IMG/VR virus record: IMGVR_UViG_3300025109_000004
Location: 1-64,000 of that record
Source of the DNA: a virus
Length of the DNA: 64,000 bases
Direction: 5' to 3' (one strand)
Of this stretch, positions 8,953 to 17,146 are shown in pieces; positions within the stretch are counted from its first letter, which is position 1, and the number at the start of each line of letters is the position of its first letter. The notes beneath the pieces were generated by a model. That model made no database searches and had not been told where the DNA came from. It saw nothing but the letters and a program-made list of their open reading frames with translations. Both the position numbers and the translations under genes were made by a program.

Positions 8953-9416
8953 TTTTTTATTTCTTCGTCGTCCCCACCCATAAGTCTCTTATTCAATTCT
9001 TTCATACTCTGAGCATAGAAAGCCGCAAACTTGATCGACTTATTCATCATTTGAACTTTGAATTGTCGTGTGCATGGAATATCTTTTCTGCTCTTATCCA
9101 AACACTTTTCCCAATCGATAATAGTATAATCCCAAATCAAAACAGACTGTTGGTCTTCATCAACCGTTTCGATTATGTGCATATGCTCACCTTTGAAAAT
9201 ACGCTTCTTCTTGGTGGTTACTTTTTCAACCTCCCTGATTTCCTCTATAGGACATGTCCTGAGACAAACACGCATACCAGACTCCCCATAATCGAACCAC
9301 ATTCCAGGGTTGAGTTCATCAAAATCAAACTCGTTATCTTTCGGCATATCCGCTTCGTTCATGATTTCAACATCTTCATTTTCATCAATCTCATTATTTT
9401 CTTTTTCATCAGACAT
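8946..9416 (-). CDS. Tail assembly chaperone G-like protein
   Basis: 156 residues beginning with a very acidic segment (MSDEKENNEIDENEDVEIMN). The core contains GMWFDYGESGMRVCLRTCPI and a basic KVTTKKKRIF stretch. It lies between the tail tube gene and the tape measure, the standard position of gpG. Its last codons ATA AAA AAC TTG TAG contain a -1 slippery heptamer that links it to the downstream frame. It would act in the cytoplasm during tail assembly and not be part of the virion. Confidence 0.85.
   Translation of the reverse strand: MSDEKENNEIDENEDVEIMNEADMPKDNEFDFDELNPGMWFDYGESGMRVCLRTCPIEEIREVEKVTTKKKRIFKGEHMHIIETVDEDQQSVLIWDYTIIDWEKCLDKSRKDIPCTRQFKVQMMNKSIKFAAFYAQSMKELNKRLMGGDDEEIKNL
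8952..8958 (-). other. Programmed -1 ribosomal frameshift site (A AAA AAC)
   Basis: On the minus strand the zero-frame codons are ATA AAA AAC TTG TAG, so the heptamer A AAA AAC is in the correct X XXY YYZ register two codons before the stop. Slipping -1 continues as CTT GTA GAG TTC GCA GAG TGG TGT and runs without a stop into the 8623 frame. The tail chaperone G/GT slippage is a conserved feature of long-tailed phages. Confidence 0.85.
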
Positions 9417-9459
9417 AATGAATTGCCCTCCTTTTAAATCCTTTGATTAATTCTTGGGT

Positions 9460-9912
9460 TTACACATGTACGAGTAAACCACTCACCTTGGCTGTAAAAT
9501 CAATAGTCATCAATGCTGCTTTATCTGCGCCAATATTTACCGAAGTAATATTCACCCAGCTATAGACAGTTGCCTCTCCGGTAGTTGAAGTTCCTGACCA
9601 CCACTGAGTTGTCTGACACGGCTCAAAGTAACTTGTGTCATCTGTGTACAGTCTCAGGCTTGTGATATCAGTATTATCCATATTAGCCCTCATTAGCAGA
9701 TCCTGCCCTGTAGCATCTTCTGGATCAAACAGACCACTAAATGTTACCGTACCACCATCCTTCGCTCCAAACTCAAAACTTTTCCAATCATCATTGAATT
9801 CCGTTGCTTCCATCTGATCGGCTGTAATACCATCCATCGTCCATGTTCCCATACCGACAACTTTATTTGCACCAACAGATACCTGACAATCCTTTCCAAT
9901 TTTTTTTCCCAT
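9460..9912 (-). CDS. Major tail tube protein
   Basis: 150 residues. Starts MGKKIGKDCQVSVGANKVVG and continues with a WTMDGITADQMEATEFNDDW segment typical of the beta-sandwich tail tube fold, where a polypeptide of about 150 residues forms stacked hexameric rings. ATG follows AAAAGGAGAATATAAATT. The next gene downstream encodes the tail assembly chaperone, as in other siphoviruses. The glycosyltransferase island begins immediately upstream (21 nt). Confidence 0.85.
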   Translation of the reverse strand: MGKKIGKDCQVSVGANKVVGMGTWTMDGITADQMEATEFNDDWKSFEFGAKDGGTVTFSGLFDPEDATGQDLLMRANMDNTDITSLRLYTDDTSYFEPCQTTQWWSGTSTTGEATVYSWVNITSVNIGADKAALMTIDFTAKVSGLLVHV

Positions 9913-9932
9913 AATTTATATTCTCCTTTTCA

Positions 9933-11312
9933 TTATGAATCATTCACAACTTCTACATTATCCTGACCAACCTCAGCCTCCTCGACAATGCCCAGTGATG
10001 CGGGTTCAAGATTTTCCCTTTTATTTAAATCAGGTGGCTTCACCCACCCGAACTTTCTATACCGCTTATACAATTCATACAATGGTCTAGCCACTTCCAT
10101 CTGTGCTATGTGACCAATTTCAATGGAAGTATCCACCCATATTCTCTTTCCGGCTTTTTTCATGTTCCTGCAAAAGAACACATCTTCACCAATGTGTGTC
10201 CCATCTCTTTTCCCATCGATCTTAAACCACGGTCTTGGAGTATCCATAAAGCATCTGGTATCGAACATCATACAACCAGTTCCTATTGCATCAGCCTCAA
10301 TCAACTCTCCACTATAAACCTCTTTATCAGGAATGTGCCAATACCTATCAGATTTTGGATTATGTTTTAATACTATTGGATCATACGGCGGATACCTTCT
10401 ATGAACAGGCACGGCCACCACATCCTTATCCCTGTTCTTCAAAAGTTTTATAATTGTATCAACAGGATAAATCTGATCAGTATCCATCATAATCATATGA
10501 GTCACGCCTTCAATTAAAGCCTGTTCTACAAGGTTATCCCTAATCGCATCAATCTGTCCCGGCCACTTTGGGATAAGTAAAGTATATTCCTCTGGTTTTT
10601 CCATTGTAATGTAACTTATGAAAAAAGATGTATGCACTTTTTCATCTGTAATAGGGAAAGCAATTCCCAATTTAAAATCTTCTGATATTCTATTTCTATT
10701 ATTTTTTCTCTGGATGTACAGAGCATTATCCCTTGCAGAATTAGCAGGAGAATATGCCCACTTGTAATCATCATCCCAAGGAACAGTTTTATCAACTATA
10801 GGATTAATGTGTTTAACTTTTGCATCAGGCGCAAATATATACCTACCTATTTCTTTACACCTATCAGTCAACTCATTATCACAAAAAGAATGAACATACC
10901 CAGTATGAAAAAACTCATCATCGAGAAATGGCAACAACCTTCTATGTGCTATCCAATGAGTTGCATTAAGGTTTCCATCAACCTCATCATAATTATCATT
11001 TAGTCCAACCAATCCCCAATTCGCATCAAACATTTCCATAGACTCAAATGCTATTTTTAAAAAATTTTTTTCCGGCAAAGTGTCATCACCAAGAAAACAT
11101 ATATATGGATGATTATGCATCTCTATTACTTTGTCTGTCATAGTCTTTATCATTTTCGGACAACCAATTCTCTCCTCATCCGCTTCAGCATATACAGAAA
11201 TATTCTCTTTTGGTATTCCAGCGTTAGCATAAATTGTATCTACTAACTTTTTTACATTTTCTTTTCTAATTACTGGTATAATTATTGATACCTTTCTATC
11301 CTCTTGCTTCAT
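9933..11312 (-). CDS. Two-domain glycosyltransferase
   Basis: 459 residues with two GT-A type halves. N-terminal half (about 1-200): KVSIIIPVIRKENVKKLVDT start and CFLGDDTLPEKNFL, where GDDT is a DxD-like metal site. C-terminal half (about 215-430): TLLIPKWPGQIDAIRDNLV, then MIMMDTDQIYPVDTI with a DTD site and EADAIGTGCMMFDTRCF, a pattern seen in other phage glycosyltransferases. Would transfer sugars from nucleotide donors, possibly to virion proteins. Overlaps the end of the upstream glycosyltransferase gene by 17 nt. Confidence 0.85.
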   Translation of the reverse strand: MKQEDRKVSIIIPVIRKENVKKLVDTIYANAGIPKENISVYAEADEERIGCPKMIKTMTDKVIEMHNHPYICFLGDDTLPEKNFLKIAFESMEMFDANWGLVGLNDNYDEVDGNLNATHWIAHRRLLPFLDDEFFHTGYVHSFCDNELTDRCKEIGRYIFAPDAKVKHINPIVDKTVPWDDDYKWAYSPANSARDNALYIQRKNNRNRISEDFKLGIAFPITDEKVHTSFFISYITMEKPEEYTLLIPKWPGQIDAIRDNLVEQALIEGVTHMIMMDTDQIYPVDTIIKLLKNRDKDVVAVPVHRRYPPYDPIVLKHNPKSDRYWHIPDKEVYSGELIEADAIGTGCMMFDTRCFMDTPRPWFKIDGKRDGTHIGEDVFFCRNMKKAGKRIWVDTSIEIGHIAQMEVARPLYELYKRYRKFGWVKPPDLNKRENLEPASLGIVEEAEVGQDNVEVVNDS

Positions 11313-12003
11313 AATAGTCTGCCCTCTCTATGAATCTTCCAGTTAATTTTCTATATGACATATGTCCTGAAGTTTCATCCCAAGCATTAACCCCCTTCAT
11401 ATCCAGAAGCTCAATCCATACTCCATCATATAATCCTGTTTTTAGTTTTCCTTTCTTTATTATTGATTGATATTGACTCCAGCCAAATAAAGAGTGTGTT
11501 TCATACTCAATAGGAACATCAAATATATTCCTTTTAAACACCGTGCCACTAGCCCCAATTAGAATTGGAACAAAATGATTTAGACCAAACTTAATAAATC
11601 CTTTCTCCCTTTTAAGATGTTCCCAATTATAAATACCCTGTATAAAGAAATAATGATTAGCCTGTACAGCATCTCGATCAAGACCAATTAAAGGATCAAG
11701 TAAATCATTTAACCAGTTAGTCGGGACTATAGTATCATCATCAACCTTCGCAATAAATTCATTATCCTTTGTCAATTCTAGGAACTGATTCATAGCCCCA
11801 CCAATTCCCTTATTCTCATTATTAAAAATAATCTTTTTTATTTTTCTATGACTCCTAAATTTATAAAGAAATGCATCCGTACCATCCATTGAACCATTAT
11901 CGATAATAATAATTTCACCATCATGAGTAGTCTCAAGTAGAACAGGTAAAGTCTGCTTTGTATAATCCAACCTATTCCATGTGGTATAAAGTACTGGGAT
12001 CAT
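11296..12003 (-). CDS. Family 2-like glycosyltransferase
   Basis: 235 residues. GT-A features: MIPVLYTTWNRLDYTKQTLP at the N-terminus, EIIIIDNGSMDGT (nucleotide binding), and FIAKVDDDTIVPTNWL with the DDD metal site about residue 92. Later IGASGTVFKRNIF is the acceptor-loop region. The ATG overlaps the stop of the methyltransferase gene (ATGA), so translation is coupled. Likely decorates a glycan or virion protein; the acceptor is unknown. Confidence 0.85.
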   Translation of the reverse strand: MIPVLYTTWNRLDYTKQTLPVLLETTHDGEIIIIDNGSMDGTDAFLYKFRSHRKIKKIIFNNENKGIGGAMNQFLELTKDNEFIAKVDDDTIVPTNWLNDLLDPLIGLDRDAVQANHYFFIQGIYNWEHLKREKGFIKFGLNHFVPILIGASGTVFKRNIFDVPIEYETHSLFGWSQYQSIIKKGKLKTGLYDGVWIELLDMKGVNAWDETSGHMSYRKLTGRFIERADYYEARG

Positions 12004-12479
12004 TTAGATTCCTTTACTGCAAAAAATACTCCGTGAGTATGTATAATTTTATTTGCTTTGTCCGTAACCAAGTCTTCCCTAAATCCTTTAAACTTTGCTT
12101 TAATTCCATACAGCTTTCTATGCTCATCATCAGTATAGTAAATCCAACTGTTAATATTCCAAAAACTCAAATGAGTTGGATCTTGAAAAGCCCCCCTACC
12201 ATCTGTACTAGGAGTGAAGTGTTCAAACTTTCCGTCATGCCTCAGCACTCTAAAAATTTCCTCGATGACGAATATTGTTTTGCCAAGTGGAACGTGTTCA
12301 AGAAAATCCCATGCCCTTACTTCATCAACAGAGTTATCTTCCCACATATTCAACCCAAAAGAAACAATGTCTAATTGAACATCTGGATCACACTTAGGGT
12401 TATAATCAATATTAACGAAGTCTTCTTTTTTTCTGTATCCACATCCCAAATTTAATTTTACAGGATTTTCAATACTCAT
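12000..12479 (-). CDS. SAM-dependent methyltransferase (class I)
   Basis: 159 residues from the ATG at 12479, chosen over an in-frame ATG at 12533 because it has SD GGGAGGG and avoids overlapping the upstream gene. Motif I VKLNLGCGYRKKEDFVNIDY binds SAM; VDEVRAWDFLEHVPLGKT is the motif IV region, with EIFRVLRHDGKF after it, the pattern of small-molecule or sugar methyltransferases. Being between glycosyltransferases suggests sugar O-methylation (inference). Confidence 0.8.
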   Translation of the reverse strand: MSIENPVKLNLGCGYRKKEDFVNIDYNPKCDPDVQLDIVSFGLNMWEDNSVDEVRAWDFLEHVPLGKTIFVIEEIFRVLRHDGKFEHFTPSTDGRGAFQDPTHLSFWNINSWIYYTDDEHRKLYGIKAKFKGFREDLVTDKANKIIHTHGVFFAVKESK

Positions 12480-12498
12480 TATATTTACCCTCCCTAGT

Positions 12499-13200
12499 TT
12501 ATTGTTCTCTTCCAACCCACCATGTTTCCCCATTCTTAACTATAATCTTTCCTCCCACATAATGAAAAAAATCATTCTGATGAACTATCCCCCGATTTAC
12601 CCTCACTACAGGTAATTGAGTCTTCCATGCTGTATATGCTAAACTCAGTTGATCATTCTTACTTCCCTTTAAATATTCATCATACCAGTATTCTCCAAAT
12701 TCATTTATCTCTTTAGTATGTCTCCTAATAACAATACCACCAGCAAATATTCCAAAGTCCCTCGGCATCCCTTCCTCTGCATACCTATTTATCTGATCGT
12801 AAATTATTTCTATATTATTTTTATATTTCTTATTTTCAACTATCGCAAGTGATTCTTCATAAATACACCGTCTGACTGGGTGCATCCAAAAGGCAATATC
12901 GCCATTTTTTAAAATATGTTTAACAGCCTCAAGCAATGGTCCTCTCTTTGGAACGATCATGCTGTCCAACCAGACACTGTACTCACAATTAAAGTATTTA
13001 TGTGGGAGCATTTTATATCTGGCTGTATCAACTTTCGGATGCCCTTTCCTTTCTAATTTCTTTTTCTGCCAGGGAGATTTAAGCTCTGTTCCATTTTCCA
13101 TATATGCAACGTAGTCAATATCCTTTGACGGATAAAAACTATTCAAAAAATATTTATCTGTCAGTGCAGTATATACAACACATTCAACCATCCAACTCAT
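12499..13200 (-). CDS. DUF616-like glycosyltransferase
   Basis: 233 residues. The N-terminus VVYTALTDKYFLNSFYPSKD, the middle YSVWLDSMIVPKRGPLLEAV and the His-rich segment DIAFWMHPVRRCIYEE resemble the DUF616/TOD1-type glycosyltransferase domain, in which xWxD provides the metal site. ATG at 13200 or 13191 is possible. Overlaps the 3' end of the upstream methyltransferase-like gene by 17 nt. Probably acts with its neighbours on one glycan. Confidence 0.75.
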   Translation of the reverse strand: MSWMVECVVYTALTDKYFLNSFYPSKDIDYVAYMENGTELKSPWQKKKLERKGHPKVDTARYKMLPHKYFNCEYSVWLDSMIVPKRGPLLEAVKHILKNGDIAFWMHPVRRCIYEESLAIVENKKYKNNIEIIYDQINRYAEEGMPRDFGIFAGGIVIRRHTKEINEFGEYWYDEYLKGSKNDQLSLAYTAWKTQLPVVRVNRGIVHQNDFFHYVGGKIIVKNGETWWVGREQ

Positions 13201-13687
13201 CCGATGAATTTTTCTTCTTTTTCTTCTTTTTCTTATCGATCTTCATGGCAACACACATTATATCATTCCATATTGTTAGACCCTCCCCATACTTCGGAAG
13301 TTCACAAGATAAAATATCCAATTCTTTGCCCACCAACTTACTCAGAGATTCAACAGTAAATGTTTTTATTTTAGATCCAGTAGAAGGAGTAACAATACAC
13401 AACAATCCCTCATCCTTCAAAAGTCTGTTAATACGGGCAATGGCAACATTTGGATTATTGGTTGAATAGAAAAAAGAACTTGTCGCAACTATATCGAAAG
13501 AACTATCATCAACTGGTATCCCTTCCCCTTCCACTGCTCGGGAGGAATGATAAGTATGCCCACAAAATTCAACTAATTCTTTATGATCCTCAGAGTCCTT
13601 ACTGAGCACCAAAACATTTAAATTCTTTTTTCCTTTAAGATGTTCCTCAACGAAACGTCTCATAAACTCTATTGCAGTTGCTCTCAT
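13184..13687 (-). CDS. Methyltransferase-like protein with poly-Lys tail
   Basis: 167 residues. Shows a class I methyltransferase layout without a perfect motif I: KKNLNVLVLSKDSEDHKELV, then GIPVDDSSFDIVATSSFFYS (motif IV-like) and RINRLLKDEGLLCIVTPST. The C-terminus has a run of eight or more Lys before NSSDELDG. It heads the glycan island with its small upstream partner. The degenerate motif I means SAM binding is uncertain. Confidence 0.65.
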   Translation of the reverse strand: MRATAIEFMRRFVEEHLKGKKNLNVLVLSKDSEDHKELVEFCGHTYHSSRAVEGEGIPVDDSSFDIVATSSFFYSTNNPNVAIARINRLLKDEGLLCIVTPSTGSKIKTFTVESLSKLVGKELDILSCELPKYGEGLTIWNDIMCVAMKIDKKKKKKKKNSSDELDG

Positions 13688-13690
13688 AAA

Positions 13691-13933
13691 TTAATCTCCT
13701 TCCTCTGTAGAAACTTCCTCAATCTCTGTATTATTAAAATCTAATACTATGTGAGATGATACCTCTTTTAAAATATATGGATCTTCCTCGTCAAATTCCG
13801 ATGCATCCAAATGATCAACATTAATAAAGTCAACATAGCATCCCGTCTCTATTTCAAATTTCTTTACTCGATTTTTAATATCGAGATTTAATTCAGTTAC
13901 TTTTTTTCTTATCACCTTTGAATCTACCATCAT
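13691..13933 (-). CDS. Small acidic protein, unknown
   Basis: 80 residues with SD AAGGAGGGC just before two adjacent ATGs (13933 and 13930; the second has better spacing). Highly charged, ending in IEEVSTEEGD. Lies between the dispersed repeat at 13944-14055 and the glycan island. No family recognised. Confidence 0.65.
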   Translation of the reverse strand: MMVDSKVIRKKVTELNLDIKNRVKKFEIETGCYVDFINVDHLDASEFDEEDPYILKEVSSHIVLDFNNTEIEEVSTEEGD

Positions 13934-13943
13934 TGCCCTCCTT

Positions 13944-14055
13944 AAATTTAGGATCCTGCTTGCTTAAATCGCTCTCCAATCGATTATCTTCTCAAAAAGG
14001 TTATATCCTATTAGTTTAAAATTTAAAGCTCTTAGAAACGATTTATGAGCTTTTC
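13944..14055. repeat. Dispersed repeat, copy A
   Basis: About 110 bp with clear similarity to 35232-35335, and partial similarity to 44461-44571 and 50262-50310. Shared landmarks on the plus strand: AGGATCCT, GCTCTCCAATCGATTATCTT, then an inverted repeat AAAGCTC/GAGCTTT. In copy B the inverted repeat is AAGCCC/GGGCTT, a compensated change. All four copies lie in the same orientation although flanking genes run both ways. It fills the only sizeable gap in this stretch, from the stop of the SV-repeat gene to the next SD. Confidence 0.75.
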
Positions 14056-14059
14056 TTGT

Positions 14060-14830
14060 TTAATTTTCTGGTTCCCAAATATAAATTATCTTTGCATCTT
14101 TGCCCGTATGTAATCTCCATTTTCTTCCATCAAATGAAGGCACAAGTCCAGATTCCCAAAGATCAATACAAGGTTGAAAGGGATTTTCTCCTTCTCCATG
14201 CTTAATATATTTCCAATTCTTTAATACGAAAAATGATGATACATAACCCCTGACAGAATCACCAACAGACTCCCCAACAGACTCCCCAACAGACTCCCCA
14301 ACAGACTCCTTAACGGAAGCCTCAACAGATTCTCTAACAGAATTACCAACAGACTCTCTAATTGCTATCCAAATAGAATCCCCGACATGATATCTAACAA
14401 TAGTATTAATAGAATTCTTGACGGAAGCCTTGGCAAAATTCCTAATAGAAGCCCATTGTAGTAATAGTTCCTTTTCATTGTTTGAGACTGTTTTTAATTT
14501 TCTTTTAATTTTTAACGGATCAATAATCTTCTTGATTTTTAATTCTGGTATCATAAGAGAAAAATTTAATTTTCTGCATTGTCTTTCAACAGCTTCAGAA
14601 TCATCTTTTACATTTAATTGATTGATCTTAAATTCTTTGCTTAGTGGATTATACTTATATTTATTTGTTCGGTCCTCATTAAGATTGAAATAATCTGCAA
14701 TACTGGAATGGCTGTCTGTTCCCAAAGTTCCTAGAGCAGAATTTTTAGAGATTATTTCTTTTCTTATCTTGGCATCAAAATACCATATTCTTTTTTGTCC
14801 ATTGCTTATACAACTAAAAAATTGGTACAT
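14060..14830 (-). CDS. SV-repeat protein of unknown function
   Basis: 256 residues from the ATG at 14830 (256 codons before TAA at 14060); an alternative ATG at 14908 would overlap the upstream gene by 56 nt. Starts MYQFFSCISNGQKRIWYFDA. The centre has a repetitive stretch of SVxxSV units (SVGESV repeated), encoded by 12-bp near-identical DNA repeats at about 14265-14360. It ends PFQPCIDLWESGLVPSFDGR followed by WRLHTG. I recognise this layout from uncharacterised phage and bacterial proteins but know no function. The repeats may make its length variable. Confidence 0.7.
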   Translation of the reverse strand: MYQFFSCISNGQKRIWYFDAKIRKEIISKNSALGTLGTDSHSSIADYFNLNEDRTNKYKYNPLSKEFKINQLNVKDDSEAVERQCRKLNFSLMIPELKIKKIIDPLKIKRKLKTVSNNEKELLLQWASIRNFAKASVKNSINTIVRYHVGDSIWIAIRESVGNSVRESVEASVKESVGESVGESVGESVGDSVRGYVSSFFVLKNWKYIKHGEGENPFQPCIDLWESGLVPSFDGRKWRLHTGKDAKIIYIWEPEN

Positions 14831-14852
14831 AGTTTTTGGTTCTGCCCCCTCC

Positions 14853-15251
14853 TTAATTCTTTTCCATTTGCACCAGATACTGAACTGTGTATTGATAAGT
14901 ATTCTCAAGTGGTGGTCGAGTAAGCTGATAAAAAATTAATTCCATTTTGAAGAATGTATATCCACTTACAGTCAAAGTTGTATTGTTATAAACATTTTTT
15001 AAATTTGTAAAAATAGTTTGTATATCCGTATCTGCATTCTTTATGGAAAAGATATTAAACTGAATTATAATATCGTCAACCTGCTCGTCATTAAACCAGT
15101 ACTCAGGAACCCCGCTCGGCAGGGAGAAGACTATATAATCATCTTGCAGACCTTTCTCTGCTTCAGTATTATACATCCTCCCGTCGACACTATTAAACAA
15201 AGTGGAATCGGCTGTGAATTTAGAATATACTGCTGTAAATAATTCCTGCAT
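14853..15251 (-). CDS. Tail terminator / tail completion-like protein
   Basis: 132 residues. Starts MQELFTAVYSKFTADSTLFN with later DGRMYNTEAEKGLQDDYIVF, then alternating beta strands, which matches the DUF3168-like tail completion fold. It follows the HK97 gp10-like gene by one nt, the usual order (connector, adaptor, gp10-like, tail terminator, tail tube). It would cap the tail and join it to the head. Here the tail tube gene is displaced about 5 kb by the inserted SV-repeat and glycan genes. Confidence 0.7.
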   Translation of the reverse strand: MQELFTAVYSKFTADSTLFNSVDGRMYNTEAEKGLQDDYIVFSLPSGVPEYWFNDEQVDDIIIQFNIFSIKNADTDIQTIFTNLKNVYNNTTLTVSGYTFFKMELIFYQLTRPPLENTYQYTVQYLVQMEKN

Positions 15252-15252
15252 A

Positions 15253-15774
15253 TTATATCTTCACCAATCCTTTCTTTCCAAACTTTGCCAGTTTTCTCTC
15301 TATAGCTTTTTTGTGCAGTTCGAATCCCGGTCTCATGAATGGCCTTGGTTTAATATATCTCGTACCAAACTCAAGATATGGGGCATACTGAACATTTGTC
15401 CCAACCACTACCTTGAACTTCTTTCCATTTTTTATTTTCCCGCCATCAGGTTTCCCCACTCCATCACTTATATCACCTTTTCCTTCTGTAGTCCCTCTTG
15501 CTTTACTGCTACCAGTCCAATTCACAGAGATACTGTTCATCAACCGACTTTCTATCGGTTTGGGTGGCTGACCTACGGCACTTGCATAGGTAATTGGTCC
15601 CTTCTCATTTTTCTTTTTTGATCTTGGTTTATCCCGATCCGTTCTTGATCGTGACATACTTTTCTTTATATCACCAGACATCTGCATCCCGATAGCTACA
15701 AGACCCTCTTGTAACGAGTTAGTAAGTGGATCAAGTTTCTGTGGCTTCCATACAACTCGTTTTTTAACTGTCAT
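15253..15774 (-). CDS. HK97 gp10-like head-tail joining protein
   Basis: 173 residues. The diagnostic stretch is near the C-terminus: YAPYLEFGTRYIKPRPFMRP, the consensus of HK97 gp10-like proteins. An insertion rich in Lys, Ser and Gly (about residues 45-110) separates the N-terminal helix from it. Stops one base before the ATG context of the next gene. Functions in joining neck and tail. Confidence 0.85.
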   Translation of the reverse strand: MTVKKRVVWKPQKLDPLTNSLQEGLVAIGMQMSGDIKKSMSRSRTDRDKPRSKKKNEKGPITYASAVGQPPKPIESRLMNSISVNWTGSSKARGTTEGKGDISDGVGKPDGGKIKNGKKFKVVVGTNVQYAPYLEFGTRYIKPRPFMRPGFELHKKAIERKLAKFGKKGLVKI

Positions 15775-16092
15775 CTATCTGATCTCCTTACAAAAACACT
15801 GAAGCTTCCTGTTCCACTCTTTAGGGTTGATAATATATTTTATCTGAAAAATTCGACCACCATATTTCAACTGCCACCACTCCTTTACATCGGTTCTATA
15901 TCTGATAGTTATCTTATGAGAAATCTCGGCCTGTAGTTGATCGGCAACCACTCTCTCTTTTCCATTAGGGACTTTTATCTCACCCCATACAGTAGCAACC
16001 GTACTAAATGTCTCTGATATAGAACCTGTCTCCGTTCTCGCCTTTGTGGGAGCCTGTATCTGTATTCTTTTTCTAAGGTTTCCTATACTCAT
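15775..16092 (-). CDS. Head-tail adaptor (head closure) protein
   Basis: 105 residues starting MSIGNLRKRIQIQAPTKART, then TVWGEIKVPNGKERVVADQ and KITIRYRTDV, the compact beta barrel of SPP1 gp16-like head closure proteins. Starts 3 nt after the connector gene ends. Expected to form a ring below the connector that holds packaged DNA. Confidence 0.85.
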   Translation of the reverse strand: MSIGNLRKRIQIQAPTKARTETGSISETFSTVATVWGEIKVPNGKERVVADQLQAEISHKITIRYRTDVKEWWQLKYGGRIFQIKYIINPKEWNRKLQCFCKEIR

Positions 16093-16095
16093 CTT

Positions 16096-17118
16096 CTATA
16101 ACCAAATAATCGTATATTTCTGAAGAGGTCTCATGATATCCTTTTCGGCATCTTCAGCATTGGATGCTTTCAATGCCCCTTCATCCGTGTTCCAGTCACC
16201 CCTATTCTCGTACCAGTAAGAAACCAGTCTCTTGATCACGGTTCGTATTGGCTCAGGTACGTTTGTTCCAGCATCCCCATATCCAGCAACAAACTCTACA
16301 TTAATTGCATTTACAGGGTAAAGAGAATCAGTAGGCCATGCACTATCCGGTGGCAGCACAATTCTTCCTAATGTTCTACTCGTATCTACAAGATAATCTG
16401 TTGTCACTGTCATAGTAGTGTCATCGTTATTAGTATCAGTATAAATAATAGAAGTAACGGACTGAAGCTTTCCAAACGGTAGTTCAAAAAAATCAGTGCC
16501 GGGGAAATCTTCAAGATATACATTCCATGTCTGTGTAATCAAAGCCCTTCGTGTTTTTTTCTCCACCTGCTCCCGTGCGGCAGTTATTAAAGCTGTGACA
16601 AGGTCATCATCTGCACTCTCAGCAGCATCCCTTGTAACGCTTACTGAGAATATACCAGAGTCATTCGCCACTACATAAACGGCTCTGACATATTGCTTTA
16701 CACCATCGTATTCTTTTGTATAGATATCATTATCATTAGCAGCGGTTACCTGTGTAAAAGCTCCACCAGTAAAATCATTCCATGTAGCATTGTCATCGGA
16801 CTCCTCTATATGAACATCAACTGTGGTGGTAGCCTCAACTGTTCCAACGTTGAATGTAAAGAGAGTTCCATAGCCTTGTCTGTCAACAGCGGTCCCGTTA
16901 GCTGTTCCTATGCCATAAGATGCTGGTGCTATAGACTGATCCACAAGAAGATCAGCTTCAACATCAACACTATCCAATCTCAGATACTGTTTCATCTCAG
17001 ACAGACTGACAGGCTCAACTGTTGGTGCAGTATTAAGAACCCTCATTAAGCTTGGTATAGTCAATGCAAGTTGATCATCACTATCCCCTCTATTTCTACT
17101 TCCGTATCTATATAACAT
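16096..17118 (-). CDS. Head-tail connector (gp6/gp15-like) with inserted beta domain
   Basis: 340 residues; typical connectors have 100-200. The family signature is split: VEPVSLSEMKQYLRLD at about 36-51 belongs to the first helices, while DDDLVTALITAAREQVEKKT followed by RRALITQTW at about 171-200 is its direct continuation. Between them about 110 residues of beta-rich sequence (VDVHIEESDDNATWNDFTGG in the middle) are inserted, resembling an Ig-like or lectin-like surface domain. After that comes the usual C-terminal part with PEPIRTVIKRLVSYWYENRG. The insert probably projects from the neck (inference). Confidence 0.8.
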   Translation of the reverse strand: MLYRYGSRNRGDSDDQLALTIPSLMRVLNTAPTVEPVSLSEMKQYLRLDSVDVEADLLVDQSIAPASYGIGTANGTAVDRQGYGTLFTFNVGTVEATTTVDVHIEESDDNATWNDFTGGAFTQVTAANDNDIYTKEYDGVKQYVRAVYVVANDSGIFSVSVTRDAAESADDDLVTALITAAREQVEKKTRRALITQTWNVYLEDFPGTDFFELPFGKLQSVTSIIYTDTNNDDTTMTVTTDYLVDTSRTLGRIVLPPDSAWPTDSLYPVNAINVEFVAGYGDAGTNVPEPIRTVIKRLVSYWYENRGDWNTDEGALKASNAEDAEKDIMRPLQKYTIIWL

Positions 17119-17146
17119 TACTGTGTCCTAAATTAATTATATATTG

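Noticed and set aside
13184-13255. Poly-Lys run at the end of the methyltransferase-like gene as a frameshift site
   Set aside because: The A-rich run could slip into the next frame, but codons mix AAA and AAG without a clear heptamer, and the following gene has its own start.
14265-14360. Regularly spaced repeats that could suggest a CRISPR array
   Set aside because: The 12-bp repeats are contiguous, have no spacers, and translate in frame as the SV repeats of the protein.
15313-15335. GTTCGAATCCC, like the T-arm of a tRNA
   Set aside because: It lies inside the HK97 gp10-like coding sequence, and no acceptor or anticodon arms could be drawn around it. No tRNA genes were recognised anywhere in the window.
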